10,815 nt of DNA from CAVDRM01 sp963611355 (GCA_963611355.1 CAVDRM010000042.1:1-10815); one strand, 5' to 3'; positions 1 through 6,305 are shown, numbered from the stretch's first letter. Notes: generated by a model from the letters alone, not told the origin. Translations and numbers: made by a program.

Positions 1-82
1 CTATATTTTTGTCTTTGTTGGCTTTCCTCAATTTGACTATTTCGGCGTACTCTTCTTCAGAAATCACAATGGCCTTCGGCAT
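1..82 (-). CDS. IS630-like transposase, N-terminal end only (partial)
   Basis: Reading the minus strand from 82 to the window edge gives about 27 residues beginning MPKAIVISEEEYAEIVKL and continuing with a Lys/Asn/Asp-rich stretch. This resembles the N-terminal helix-turn-helix region of IS630-family (IS630/Tc1/mariner) transposases, where a short acidic 'EEE' helix is followed by a basic 'RKANKDK' type segment. Three ATG codons run in tandem (88, 85, 82). The ribosome binding site AGGGG at 95-91 gives the best spacing to the one at 82 or 85. The rest of the protein, including any DDE catalytic residues, lies outside the window. The family call therefore rests on a short N-terminal resemblance and is moderate at best; a small DNA-binding protein is the main alternative. 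No terminal inverted repeat can be verified because only one end could be present. Confidence 0.5.
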   Translation of the reverse strand, partial: MPKAIVISEEEYAEIVKLRKANKDKNI

Positions 83-145
83 CATCATCACCCCTATCGA
101 ATAATACCATAAATTGAGCCGTTTGTACATGGGCTTTAAGCTTGA

Positions 146-153
146 GTTAGTAT
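146..153. repeat. 8-bp direct repeat GTTAGTAT, copy 1
   Basis: GTTAGTAT occurs here and again at 387-394. Copy 1 contains the TAG that bounds the left edge of the upstream gene remnant. Confidence 0.6.
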
Positions 154-312
154 GAGATAGATGAGCAGGACACCCATCAGATCATCGTGATCGGTGTGGC
201 GGCTGTTGTGCCGCACAACGCCTTGGCGCACAGCCTGATGGAAGAGATATCCCAGTTTATGGAAACAGCTACAGAAGCTGAATTACTGGAGGAGACACGA
301 GAAATCCGGTGA
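151..312 (+). pseudogene. 3' remnant of an unidentified gene upstream of the DUF188 gene
   Basis: An open frame of 53 codons runs from just after a TAG at 148-150 to a TGA at 310-312, with no convincing start codon or ribosome binding site. The peptide contains HQIIVIGVAAVVPHNALAHS followed by a helical, Glu-rich C-terminus ending ETREIR. A hydrophobic beta-strand-like segment followed by amphipathic helix looks like real protein, so I read it as the C-terminal end of a truncated gene. Its stop overlaps the start of the DUF188 remnant (TGATG), the usual sign of translationally coupled genes in an operon. I do not recognise the family. The open frame begins at a GTTAGTAT repeat (146-153), which is probably a rearrangement junction. 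Confidence 0.4.
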
Positions 313-407
313 TGATCTATATTGACGCGGACGCTTGCCCTGTTACCCGAATTGCAGAGAACATCGCTCGGCGGCACGGCATTCCGGTTAGTATAATGTC
401 CTCCTGA
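312..407 (+). pseudogene. Truncated YaiI/YqxD family (DUF188) gene
   Basis: ATG at 312 opens a 31-codon frame whose first 26 residues begin MIYIDADACPVTRIAENI and end RRHGIPV. The invariant N-terminal 'DADACPV' signature and the 'RHGIPV' segment match the YaiI/YqxD (UPF0178, DUF188) family, whose members are normally about 150 residues long and belong to the PIN-like nuclease fold; their function is poorly defined. Here similarity stops at Val26, inside a second copy of the GTTAGTAT 8-mer (387-394), and the frame ends five codons later at TGA 405-407. More than 80 percent of the protein is missing, including the remaining acidic residues, so the product should be inactive. It overlaps the preceding remnant by one base (TGATG), suggesting that the two were once an operon. 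Confidence 0.75.
387..394. repeat. 8-bp direct repeat GTTAGTAT, copy 2
   Basis: Second copy of the 8-mer at 146-153. It starts exactly at the codon for Val26, the last residue of recognisable DUF188 similarity. The pair therefore brackets the remnant segment and may mark a transposition or short-homology recombination scar. Confidence 0.6.
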
Positions 408-466
408 TGTACTTTCTTGCGTAACTGGCAGGTCGCGCTTCTGCTATAGCACATCAGGAATTTTTT
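402..466 (+). terminator. Long-armed hairpin followed by a T run (possible terminator or element end)
   Basis: TCCTGATGT (402-410) and ACATCAGGA (451-459) form a perfect 9-bp inverted repeat around 40 nt. The downstream arm is followed by ATTTTTTC, which would act as a U-tract for plus-strand transcripts such as the broken DUF188 message. The long loop is unusual for an intrinsic terminator, so it could equally be the structured end of a mobile element or a small structured RNA. A second, weaker plus-strand candidate lies at about 494-522, where AACCCC pairs with GGGGTT and is followed by TTC. Confidence 0.35.
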
Positions 467-532
467 CACTGCCTCATCGGTTAACCTTTCTTCAACCCCT
501 CTACTATGGCGGGGTTTTCGGAAGACAAGAAA

Positions 533-554
533 GCCGGCGTCTTGAGACGCCGGC
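533..554 (-). terminator. Intrinsic terminator of the minus-strand aminotransferase-to-hypothetical operon
   Basis: GCCGGCGTC and GACGCCGGC pair over 9 bp with a 4-nt loop (542-545). On the minus strand the hairpin is followed by TTTCTTGTCTT, a reasonable U-rich tail. It lies about 50 nt past the stop of the last gene of the operon. A smaller hairpin (GGGCT/AGCCC, 564-576) sits between the stop and this one. Confidence 0.75.
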
Positions 555-603
555 CATGTCAACGGGCTTTCAGCCCTAGACTAAACCGCTCTTTAAGGGG
601 TGA

Positions 604-948
604 TTATGATTCTTCCGAGACAAGCCCCTCCCGCTCCATGAATGCCTCCTGCGCGGGCAGAAAAGCTTCAATCAGCAGGGCAAGAGCGTTCAGCCGTTCC
701 TCATCGGCGCCGTTCGAAACGGCCTCCAGCATATACTCAAACGCCTCGTCCTCGTCATACGCGCCGTTGCCTGTATCGCCGTCTTCATCAAGCGCGCCGC
801 AGGCATGGAGATAGCCAAGGTGCGCATCAATCAGCCGAGCCGTGAGCACCGGCAGCTCGTCCGCCAAGGCCGCAAATTGTTTTTGAGGAAGTTTTTTTAA
901 AATGAACGAATGCGCAGCACGCTTGTCATAGCCGAGCATCTCTGTCAC
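604..948 (-). CDS. Hypothetical acidic protein, last gene of the operon
   Basis: This frame encodes 114 residues starting with GTG at 948 (MTEMLGYDKR...). I do not recognise a family. The sequence is predicted to be mostly helical and is strongly acidic. A cluster of Asp/Glu lies at residues 54-71, with a Gly-rich break (GDTGNG) inside it, and a second amphipathic helix spans about 83-105. No signal peptide, membrane segment or metal motif is visible. The GTG start is supported by GGAGG at 960-956, seven bases upstream, and by a GTGA overlap with the pepF stop, which indicates translational coupling. An ATG three codons in is the alternative start. It is followed by the operon terminator. Gene order suggests co-expression with pepF, but nothing in the sequence shows a functional link. 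Confidence 0.75.
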   Translation of the reverse strand: MTEMLGYDKRAAHSFILKKLPQKQFAALADELPVLTARLIDAHLGYLHACGALDEDGDTGNGAYDEDEAFEYMLEAVSNGADEERLNALALLIEAFLPAQEAFMEREGLVSEES

Positions 949-2732
949 AGAATCGCCTCCAGCTGCTTGACCGTATCAGCGAACACCTTGAGCGCTTCGC
1001 GGACGGGTGTCGGGCCGGACATATCCACCCCCGCATATTTGAGCGCCTCAATGGGCGACACGCTGCCGCCAGCCGAAAGAAAGCGCTTGTAGTCCCGAAC
1101 GGCAGCTTCGCCCTCGCTTAAAATGCGGGAGGCAATGGCCACAGCCGCCGAGAAGCCCGTGGCGTACTTATAGACATAAAATTCCGTGTAAAAATGCGGG
1201 ATGCGCATCCATTCGGCATCAATTTCATCGTCCACCATGCAGGCGCTTCCGTAATATTTTTCATTCAGCCCGTGATACATGGCCGACAGCGATTCCTTGG
1301 TCAGCGCCTCGCCGCGCTCAGCCATCTCATGCGCCTTCTTTTCAAATTCGGCGAACATTGTCTGGCGGAAAAGGGTGGTGCGGAAGGATTCCAGCAGGTC
1401 GTTGAGCAGATACGTCAGGGTCTTTTTGTCTTCCTTATATTGATTCATCAGATACCGCGCCAGCAGCACCTCATTGCAGGTAGAGGCAACCTCCGCCACG
1501 AACAGTGAATAGCCCGCCTTGGCATAGGGCTGATGTCCGTCGCTGTAATAGGAGTGCATGGAATGCCCCAGCTCGTGCGCCAAGGTGGATGCGCCGTCCA
1601 AATCAGGCTGATAATTCATCAGCACAAAGGGATGACAGCCATAGCAGCCCCATGAATAAGCGCCGGAACGCTTATTCTTGTTCTCATATACATCGACCCA
1701 GCCCTCGTCATAGGCGCGGCGCAGCACGGAAAGATAATCCTCTCCCAGCGGCCTGAGCGCCTCCAGCACCAGCTTAAACGCATCCGGATAATCCATCTTC
1801 ATATCCACGTCGGACACAATCGGTACATACAGGTCATAGAGATGCAGCTCATCCACGCCCAGCACCTTTTTGCGCAGCGCCGCATAGCGGTTCAAGTCCG
1901 GCAGCGCATCATCCACGGCGGCAATCAGATTTTCATAAACGGAAACGGGAATTTCATCCGGATAAAGGGAGGCTTCCAGCGCAGAGTTAAAATGCCGCGC
2001 CTTCGCCGCAAACAAATCGCCCTTCACCGAGCCCGCATACAACGCCGTAATGGTCGAGCCGAAAGCCTTATAGGCGTTCATCATGCCTCGGAAGGCCATT
2101 TTGCGCACCTCGCGGTCACGCGCACGAATCAGCGCGCCGTACTTGCCGTGCGACAGGCGCACCTCGCTGCCGTCCTCGTCCTTCACCATCGGGAAGGGAA
2201 TATCCACATTGTTAATCATGGCATAGGCAGTGCTCGGAACGCCCATGACCTCGCCCGCCATCGCCAGCAGCTTTTCCTGGTCATAGGGCAGCGTATGGGG
2301 CTGATCACGCAGAAGGTTGTCAAGATAGGTGCTGTACTCGCCGAAAGAAGGGTCATTGCGCATTTCTTCCAGCGCTGCCTTATCCATCGCCAGCAGCTCC
2401 GGCCGCAAAAAGGCGCCGGTGCTCTCTCCTTCCACCGCCAAGCTCTCTGCCCGCGCAGCCAGCGCCTGATAGACGCTGTTTTCGCCGTCCTCATCGCGCT
2501 TCATCAGGGCATAGGAAATCAGCCGTTCGATTTTAAGATTCACGGCAAAAAACTCCCGAATGGCCTCACGCGCCTTTTCCTTGACATGTCCCTGATAGGC
2601 GGCAAACGCCTCTACGCTTTTCTTAGCCGCGGCAAATTCCTCTTCAAATTTTTCATCCGATGCAATCAGGTCGCTCAGCTTCCACTGAAAACGAGCATCC
2701 ATTTCCTGACGTTTTTTAAGTTCCGCTGCCAT
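945..2732 (-). CDS. pepF: Oligoendopeptidase F (M3B family zinc metallopeptidase)
   Basis: The protein has 595 residues, the usual size of PepF/M3B oligoendopeptidases, which are cytoplasmic zinc enzymes that cut short peptides. The zinc-binding HELGH motif is at residues 386-390 within LAHELGHSMHSYYS. The third ligand is probably Glu414 in FVAEVAST. The C-terminal FYVYKYATGFSAA segment (about 517-530) carries the Tyr/His-rich substrate-binding region typical of the family. The N-terminal half is the helical PepF_N domain. The start ATG at 2732 is chosen because AAGGAGG lies eight bases upstream and because it clears the preceding yigZ stop by 16 nt; a longer in-frame extension to 2816 would run into yigZ and lacks such a site. 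The gene's own stop overlaps the next gene's GTG. It probably recycles peptides; its place in a tyrosine-regulated operon is unexplained. Confidence 0.95.
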   Translation of the reverse strand: MAAELKKRQEMDARFQWKLSDLIASDEKFEEEFAAAKKSVEAFAAYQGHVKEKAREAIREFFAVNLKIERLISYALMKRDEDGENSVYQALAARAESLAVEGESTGAFLRPELLAMDKAALEEMRNDPSFGEYSTYLDNLLRDQPHTLPYDQEKLLAMAGEVMGVPSTAYAMINNVDIPFPMVKDEDGSEVRLSHGKYGALIRARDREVRKMAFRGMMNAYKAFGSTITALYAGSVKGDLFAAKARHFNSALEASLYPDEIPVSVYENLIAAVDDALPDLNRYAALRKKVLGVDELHLYDLYVPIVSDVDMKMDYPDAFKLVLEALRPLGEDYLSVLRRAYDEGWVDVYENKNKRSGAYSWGCYGCHPFVLMNYQPDLDGASTLAHELGHSMHSYYSDGHQPYAKAGYSLFVAEVASTCNEVLLARYLMNQYKEDKKTLTYLLNDLLESFRTTLFRQTMFAEFEKKAHEMAERGEALTKESLSAMYHGLNEKYYGSACMVDDEIDAEWMRIPHFYTEFYVYKYATGFSAAVAIASRILSEGEAAVRDYKRFLSAGGSVSPIEALKYAGVDMSGPTPVREALKVFADTVKQLEAIL

Positions 2733-2748
2733 GATTACAGCCTCCTTA

Positions 2749-3393
2749 TCATTCATCCTGATTTTCATTCCACGCGGCGTATAATTCGTCCAAAAGCAGG
2801 GAATCCATCCGCGCATTGGTCTCCTGCGTCAGCTGGCTCATGATGTCCTGCGCGTCCCGCTGCCGAATGAGCAGGGTGGCCTGAACGCTGGTTAAAAACT
2901 CCGTCTGCTCTGTTTGCACGGGCAATGCGGCCAATGTATGGCTTACCTTATCCCACATCGGATACGGCACATCAATCAGCCAGCGCTCGGACGGCAGCAT
3001 CACCACCACACCGGCCTTTTTGACGGCCAACGCACAGGAATGCGAGTAAGCCCGCACCAGCCCACCCGCGCCCAGCAGGATGCCGCCGAAATAGCGCGTG
3101 ACGACCACACAGCAGTCCACAACGCCCTGTGCCTTCAGCACCTCCATCATGGGCATTCCCGCCGTTCCGCCCGGCTCACCGTCATCGCTGTAGCGCATGA
3201 TGCCGGCATTTTGGCCGATGACATAGGCATAGCAGTTGTGGGTCGCGTCCCGATACTGCCGGCGCTTTTCGTTTAAAAAGGCGAGCGCCGCCTCCTCCGT
3301 CTGCACGGGCGCCGCATGGCAGAGGAAACGGCTTTTATGGATGATGTATTCATCCGTCGCCGCTTCACGCAGCGTCTTATACTCGCCCGCCAT
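2749..3393 (-). CDS. YigZ/YvyE family (IMPACT-like) protein
   Basis: The 214-residue product fits the YigZ/YvyE (UPF0029, IMPACT N-terminal) family in length and layout. The N-terminal domain (about 1-130) holds the signature DGEPGGTAGMP at 71-81 and TRYFGGILLGAGGLVRAY at 99-116. The C-terminal part (about 138-200) corresponds to the DUF1949 ferredoxin-like domain. The eukaryotic homologue IMPACT regulates the Gcn2 kinase; the bacterial role is not settled, with binding to translation components proposed. ATG at 3393 follows the tyrS TAA with no intervening base, and there is no clear Shine-Dalgarno sequence. Translation probably depends on ribosomes finishing tyrS. The stop lies 16 nt before pepF. 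Pairing with an aminoacyl-tRNA synthetase suits a translation-related role, but this is inference. Confidence 0.92.
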   Translation of the reverse strand: MAGEYKTLREAATDEYIIHKSRFLCHAAPVQTEEAALAFLNEKRRQYRDATHNCYAYVIGQNAGIMRYSDDGEPGGTAGMPMMEVLKAQGVVDCCVVVTRYFGGILLGAGGLVRAYSHSCALAVKKAGVVVMLPSERWLIDVPYPMWDKVSHTLAALPVQTEQTEFLTSVQATLLIRQRDAQDIMSQLTQETNARMDSLLLDELYAAWNENQDE

Positions 3394-4617
3394 TTACTTT
3401 AATACGATTCGGCAGTAAGACTTCTTGCCCTTGCGCAGCAGCAGACCGTCCGCCGGAATATCCTCCGGCCTTATCACAAAGTCAATGTCCGTGACCTTGC
3501 CGTCTGCCACCAGCACGGCGCCCTGCTGCACCTGCTTGCGGGCATCGCCGCGGCTGACGCACAGGCCGCAGTCGTTGAGCATGGTAGTCAAACGGCCATC
3601 CGACAGAAGGGCTTCCCTGTCCACGGCGAAGGTGGGCACATCCGCAGCCGCGCCGCCGGAGAACAGCGCTTCTGCCGCGAGCCGCGCTTTTTCCGCCTCT
3701 TCCGCACCGTGAACGAGTTTGGTGCATTCAAAGGCCAAGGTCTTTTTGGCTTCATTAATTACGCTGCCCTGCAAAGCGGCCAGGCGGCGCACTTCGTCCA
3801 TCGGCAGGAAGGTCAGCAGCCGCAGGCACTTCTCCACATCCTGGTCGGCGATATTGCGCCAATATTGATAGAAGTCATAGGGGCTGCACAGGTTGGGATC
3901 GAGCCACAGAGCGCCCTTTTCGGTCTTGCCCATTTTCTTGCCCTCATGATTCATGAGCAGCTTGAAGGTGCAGGCGAAGGCAGCTTCATGCTCCTTGCGG
4001 CGAATCAAATCCGCGCCGGAAAGCATATTGCTCCACTGGTCATCACCGCCCATCTGTAAACGGCAGCCGTAGTTTTTGAAGAGCTGAAGGAAGTCATAGC
4101 TCTGCATCAGCATATAGTTGAATTCAAGAAAGGTCAGCCCGCGCTCCAAACGCTGCTTATAGCATTCCGCCGCCAGCATGCGGTTAACGGAGAACAGGGA
4201 GCCGATGTCGCGGATAAAGTCCATATAGTCCAAGCCGCGCAGCCAGTCTGCGTTATTGACGATATGCGCCTTGCCCTCGCCGAATTCAATGAAGCGCTCC
4301 ATCTGCTTTTTGATGCACGAAACATTATGGTCAATGGTTTCCACGGTCATCATCCTGCGCATATCGGTTTTTCCGCTGGGGTCGCCTATCATGGCCGTGC
4401 CACCGCCCACCAGCGCAATCGGGATATGCCCCGCCCGCTGCATATGCGCCATTGCAATAATCGGGATAAAATGCCCGAAATGCAGGCTGGTCGCCGTGGG
4501 GTCGAAGCCGACATAAAAGGTGGTCGGTTCCTTTTCAAGCTGTTTGTACAGCTCGTCCTCAAAGGTAATCTGCGCCAAGAATCCGCGTTCCTTCAGGGTA
4601 TCCAGTACATTCGTCAT
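3394..4617 (-). CDS. tyrS: Tyrosyl-tRNA synthetase
   Basis: This class I synthetase of 407 residues attaches tyrosine to tRNA-Tyr. The Rossmann catalytic core carries HFGH at 46-49 (the HIGH motif), the tyrosine pocket YMLMQSYDF around 168-176, the dimer/ATP region MGGDDQWSN at 189-197, and KMGKT at 228-232 in the KMSKS position, a form seen in TyrS. An S4 RNA-binding domain follows at about 342-405. ATG at 4617 has AGGAG eight bases upstream and matches the family N-terminus; an upstream extension to 4680 would overlap the aminotransferase stop. It lies 59 nt after that gene and abuts yigZ. No separate promoter or T-box is visible in the 59-nt gap, so expression should come from the T-box leader in front of the aminotransferase. 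Confidence 0.97.
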   Translation of the reverse strand: MTNVLDTLKERGFLAQITFEDELYKQLEKEPTTFYVGFDPTATSLHFGHFIPIIAMAHMQRAGHIPIALVGGGTAMIGDPSGKTDMRRMMTVETIDHNVSCIKKQMERFIEFGEGKAHIVNNADWLRGLDYMDFIRDIGSLFSVNRMLAAECYKQRLERGLTFLEFNYMLMQSYDFLQLFKNYGCRLQMGGDDQWSNMLSGADLIRRKEHEAAFACTFKLLMNHEGKKMGKTEKGALWLDPNLCSPYDFYQYWRNIADQDVEKCLRLLTFLPMDEVRRLAALQGSVINEAKKTLAFECTKLVHGAEEAEKARLAAEALFSGGAAADVPTFAVDREALLSDGRLTTMLNDCGLCVSRGDARKQVQQGAVLVADGKVTDIDFVIRPEDIPADGLLLRKGKKSYCRIVLK

Positions 4618-4676
4618 CGTTCTGTCTCCTTCTTGTTTTTGAGGCAGTGCCGCCGGATGGTGCGGTGATGCCTTTA

Positions 4677-5852
4677 TCAAAGTGCCTGTTCCAATAAGCC
4701 CATGCCGCGAATGATGGTCTCCGTGTCCGCATTGGAAAAGTTCAGCCGCAGGGTGTTCTCATGGCCGCCCTCCGCATAAAAATGTGTCCCCGGCACATAG
4801 GCTACGCCCAAATCAACGGCCTTTGTGAGCGCCTTCAGCGCGTCCTTGCCCTCCTTCAGCTCCGCAAAGATGAACAAGCCGCCCTCAGGCCTTGTAAAGG
4901 ACTGAAACACCGTCATTTTTTCCATGCAGGACAGCATGGTATGAAGCTGCTTTGCGTAGCTCTTGCAGATGCTCTCCACATGCGGCGGCAAAAGTCCCTG
5001 CCTCAGATACGCATCGCAGATGGCCTGATTGAGCAGCGCCGTGTGCAAGTCGGAGGACTGCTTGGCGATGACGCACTTGCGCATCAGCCCCTGCTCGGCA
5101 ATCAGGAAACCCACGCGAAGGCCGGGGGAAATCACCTTGGAGAAGCTGCCCATGAACGCCACAAAGCCCGCCTTGTCAAAGGACTTGATGGTCGGCAGCG
5201 CCTCCCCTGCGTAGCGCAGGTCATGATACGGATCATCCTCCGCCACCACAACGCCGTACCGCTCGGACAGAGCTGCTATTTTTTTGCGCCGCTCTAAGGA
5301 AAGCGTCCGCCCTGTCGGGTTTTGGAAGGTTGGGATGATGTAGACCATCTTTGGGTGCCAGCGCTTGATTTTCTCCTCTAAATCGTCCGTATTCATACCG
5401 TCCTCATCGCTGGACACAGCGACAAGACGCGCTTGATACAGCCGCATGCACTGCATATTGCCGAGGAAGGTCGGGTCTTCGACCAAGATGACATCACCCT
5501 TGTTAATCAGCGCGGAGCAGAGCAGGTTCATGGCCTGCGTCGAGCCGGTCGTCGGAAGAATCTCCGACGGCGAGGCGGTGATGTCAAACCGTTCCTTGAC
5601 ATACGGAACAAGGCTTTCCAAAAACGGCTGATAGCCTTCCGTCGCGCCGTATTGCAGGAGGGTCTTTCCGTCCTTCAAAAGCACCTCCCGCGCAAGCTGA
5701 GCCATCTGTGTATCCGGCAGAGCGGATGCCGCCGGATTGCCTCCCGCAAAGGATATCATGCCAGGCTTGGCCAGCAATTTAAAAATTTCACGAATGGCGC
5801 TGCCGGATACGCCGTCAAACCGAGCGGCGAACCGCAATTGTGATACCTCCAT
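4677..5852 (-). CDS. PLP-dependent class I/II aminotransferase, probably aromatic or 2-aminoadipate type
   Basis: The protein has 391 residues and resembles the stand-alone catalytic domain of MocR/LysN/AroAT-type fold I aminotransferases. Visible active-site features are GSTQAM at 103-108 (PLP phosphate), NPTG at 178-181, DDPY at 206-209 (Asp206 to the pyridine nitrogen, Tyr209 to PLP), Lys239 in SFSK as the Schiff-base lysine, and Arg369 in TLRLNFS, which should bind the substrate carboxylate. There is no N-terminal winged-helix regulator domain. ATG at 5852 follows GGGAGG by nine bases. It is the first gene behind a T-box leader with a probable Tyr specifier and is co-transcribed with tyrS. 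The likely reaction is therefore transamination between 4-hydroxyphenylpyruvate and tyrosine. Sequence alone would also allow 2-aminoadipate or branched-chain keto acids. Confidence 0.92.
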   Translation of the reverse strand: MEVSQLRFAARFDGVSGSAIREIFKLLAKPGMISFAGGNPAASALPDTQMAQLAREVLLKDGKTLLQYGATEGYQPFLESLVPYVKERFDITASPSEILPTTGSTQAMNLLCSALINKGDVILVEDPTFLGNMQCMRLYQARLVAVSSDEDGMNTDDLEEKIKRWHPKMVYIIPTFQNPTGRTLSLERRKKIAALSERYGVVVAEDDPYHDLRYAGEALPTIKSFDKAGFVAFMGSFSKVISPGLRVGFLIAEQGLMRKCVIAKQSSDLHTALLNQAICDAYLRQGLLPPHVESICKSYAKQLHTMLSCMEKMTVFQSFTRPEGGLFIFAELKEGKDALKALTKAVDLGVAYVPGTHFYAEGGHENTLRLNFSNADTETIIRGMGLLEQAL

Positions 5853-5902
5853 GCTTTACTGCCTCCCATACTGCATTGCATTTTCTCATATCGATGCAAT
5901 TC

Positions 5903-5940
5903 TAAAAAAGAACCGCCTGCCGGAAAAATCCGGAAGGCGG
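5903..5940 (-). terminator. T-box regulated terminator
   Basis: On the minus strand CCGCCTTCCGGA and TCCGGCAGGCGG pair with one internal mismatch around a TTTT loop (5940-5913) and are followed by TTCTTTTTT. The 5' arm overlaps the region that would pair in the antiterminator next to the T-box sequence, so the two structures are mutually exclusive. Confidence 0.92.
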
Positions 5941-6147
5941 AGAAACCGCTGTACCACTTCCATTTAAAGCGCCGAGAAGCGCTTCCTCATGCACGCTGTA
6001 ACCGGCGCACCGGCGGACACCTACGCAGGCAAAAGCCGTTCGGCTCCGAGCTCCCGGGTGTATTCGCACGTCCCGCACAGCCTTCTTTCACCGGCCGAAG
6101 GCTCTCTGAATGCGCTGAAAACGGGCTACTTCTCCCCTTCATTGCCG
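5903..6147 (-). promoter_or_regulatory. T-box riboswitch leader, probable tyrosine (UAC) specifier
   Basis: The minus strand shows the T-box landmarks in order: AATGAAGGGGAGAAGTAG at the 5' end of stem I (6143-6126), AGAGAGCC (6107-6100), the stem I distal element GGTGAAAGAAGGC (6092-6080), a candidate specifier loop GAATACAC with UAC at 6062-6060, the T-box sequence GGAAGTGGTACAGCGG (5961-5946), and a terminator. UAC follows GAA and is followed by A, as expected beside a loop E motif, and reads as a Tyr codon, matching tyrS downstream. The TGGT of the T-box would pair with ACCA, fitting a discriminator A. Uncharged tRNA-Tyr should stabilise the antiterminator and let transcription continue into the operon. 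The specifier was assigned by position and context, not by a computed fold. Confidence 0.93.
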
Positions 6148-6153
6148 TTTTCT

Positions 6154-6183
6154 ATTATAGCGGTAAACGCCGCGTCATGTCAA
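6154..6183 (-). promoter_or_regulatory. Sigma-A promoter of the T-box/aminotransferase-tyrS operon
   Basis: On the minus strand TTGACA (6183-6178) and TATAAT (6159-6154) are separated by 18 bp. Both hexamers match consensus exactly. Transcription should begin near 6147, just before stem I of the T-box. Confidence 0.9.
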
Positions 6184-6236
6184 CACCCGGATGCGCCTAT
6201 TTTTCAAAGAAACGCCGTGCTTATACAAAATTATGC

Positions 6237-6265
6237 TTGAAAAATACCGCCTGATTGCTTAAAAT
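6237..6265 (+). promoter_or_regulatory. Sigma-A promoter of the serine hydrolase gene
   Basis: TTGAAA (6237-6242) and TAAAAT (6260-6265) are spaced by 17 bp, each one base off consensus. It lies about 50 nt from the T-box promoter and points the opposite way. The start site should be near 6272, giving a leader of about 35 nt. Confidence 0.7.
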
Positions 6266-6305
6266 AGAGACAGTTCACAACCGTTTGGAAGGGAGTTTTT
6301 CTATC

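Noticed and set aside
402..460. Integron attC-like site
   Set aside because: The inverted repeat and nearby GGTTAACC suggested it, but the arms lack the paired RYYYAAC/GTTRRRY core sites in the right arrangement, and no integrase or cassette is present.
317..562. An 81-codon minus-strand frame across the DUF188 remnant
   Set aside because: It crosses the rearrangement junction, runs antisense to the DUF188 signature, and has no ribosome binding site at its start. It contains no recognisable domain.
506..814. A 102-codon plus-strand frame with a Ser/Ala/Arg-rich product
   Set aside because: It spans the operon terminator hairpin and runs antisense to the acidic hypothetical gene. The low-complexity composition mirrors the acidic codons of the opposite strand.
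2733..2816. Longer start for pepF
   Set aside because: The 28 extra residues overlap the yigZ coding sequence and do not look like the family N-terminus. The ATG at 2732 has an AAGGAGG site at ideal spacing.
1842..2843. A 333-codon open frame on the plus strand
   Set aside because: It lies antisense to pepF and the end of yigZ. Its sequence is rich in His, Arg and Gln, typical of an antisense shadow in GC-rich DNA, with no recognisable domain. PepF on the other strand has intact HELGH and family-length sequence.
4618..4680. Longer start for tyrS
   Set aside because: The 21 extra residues begin over the aminotransferase stop and contain the AAGGAG ribosome binding site of the internal ATG, which also matches TyrS N-termini.
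6237..6272. Upstream start of the serine hydrolase at 6255
   Set aside because: That start lies between the -35 and -10 elements, so it would not be in the transcript, whereas GGGAG stands before the ATG at 6306.
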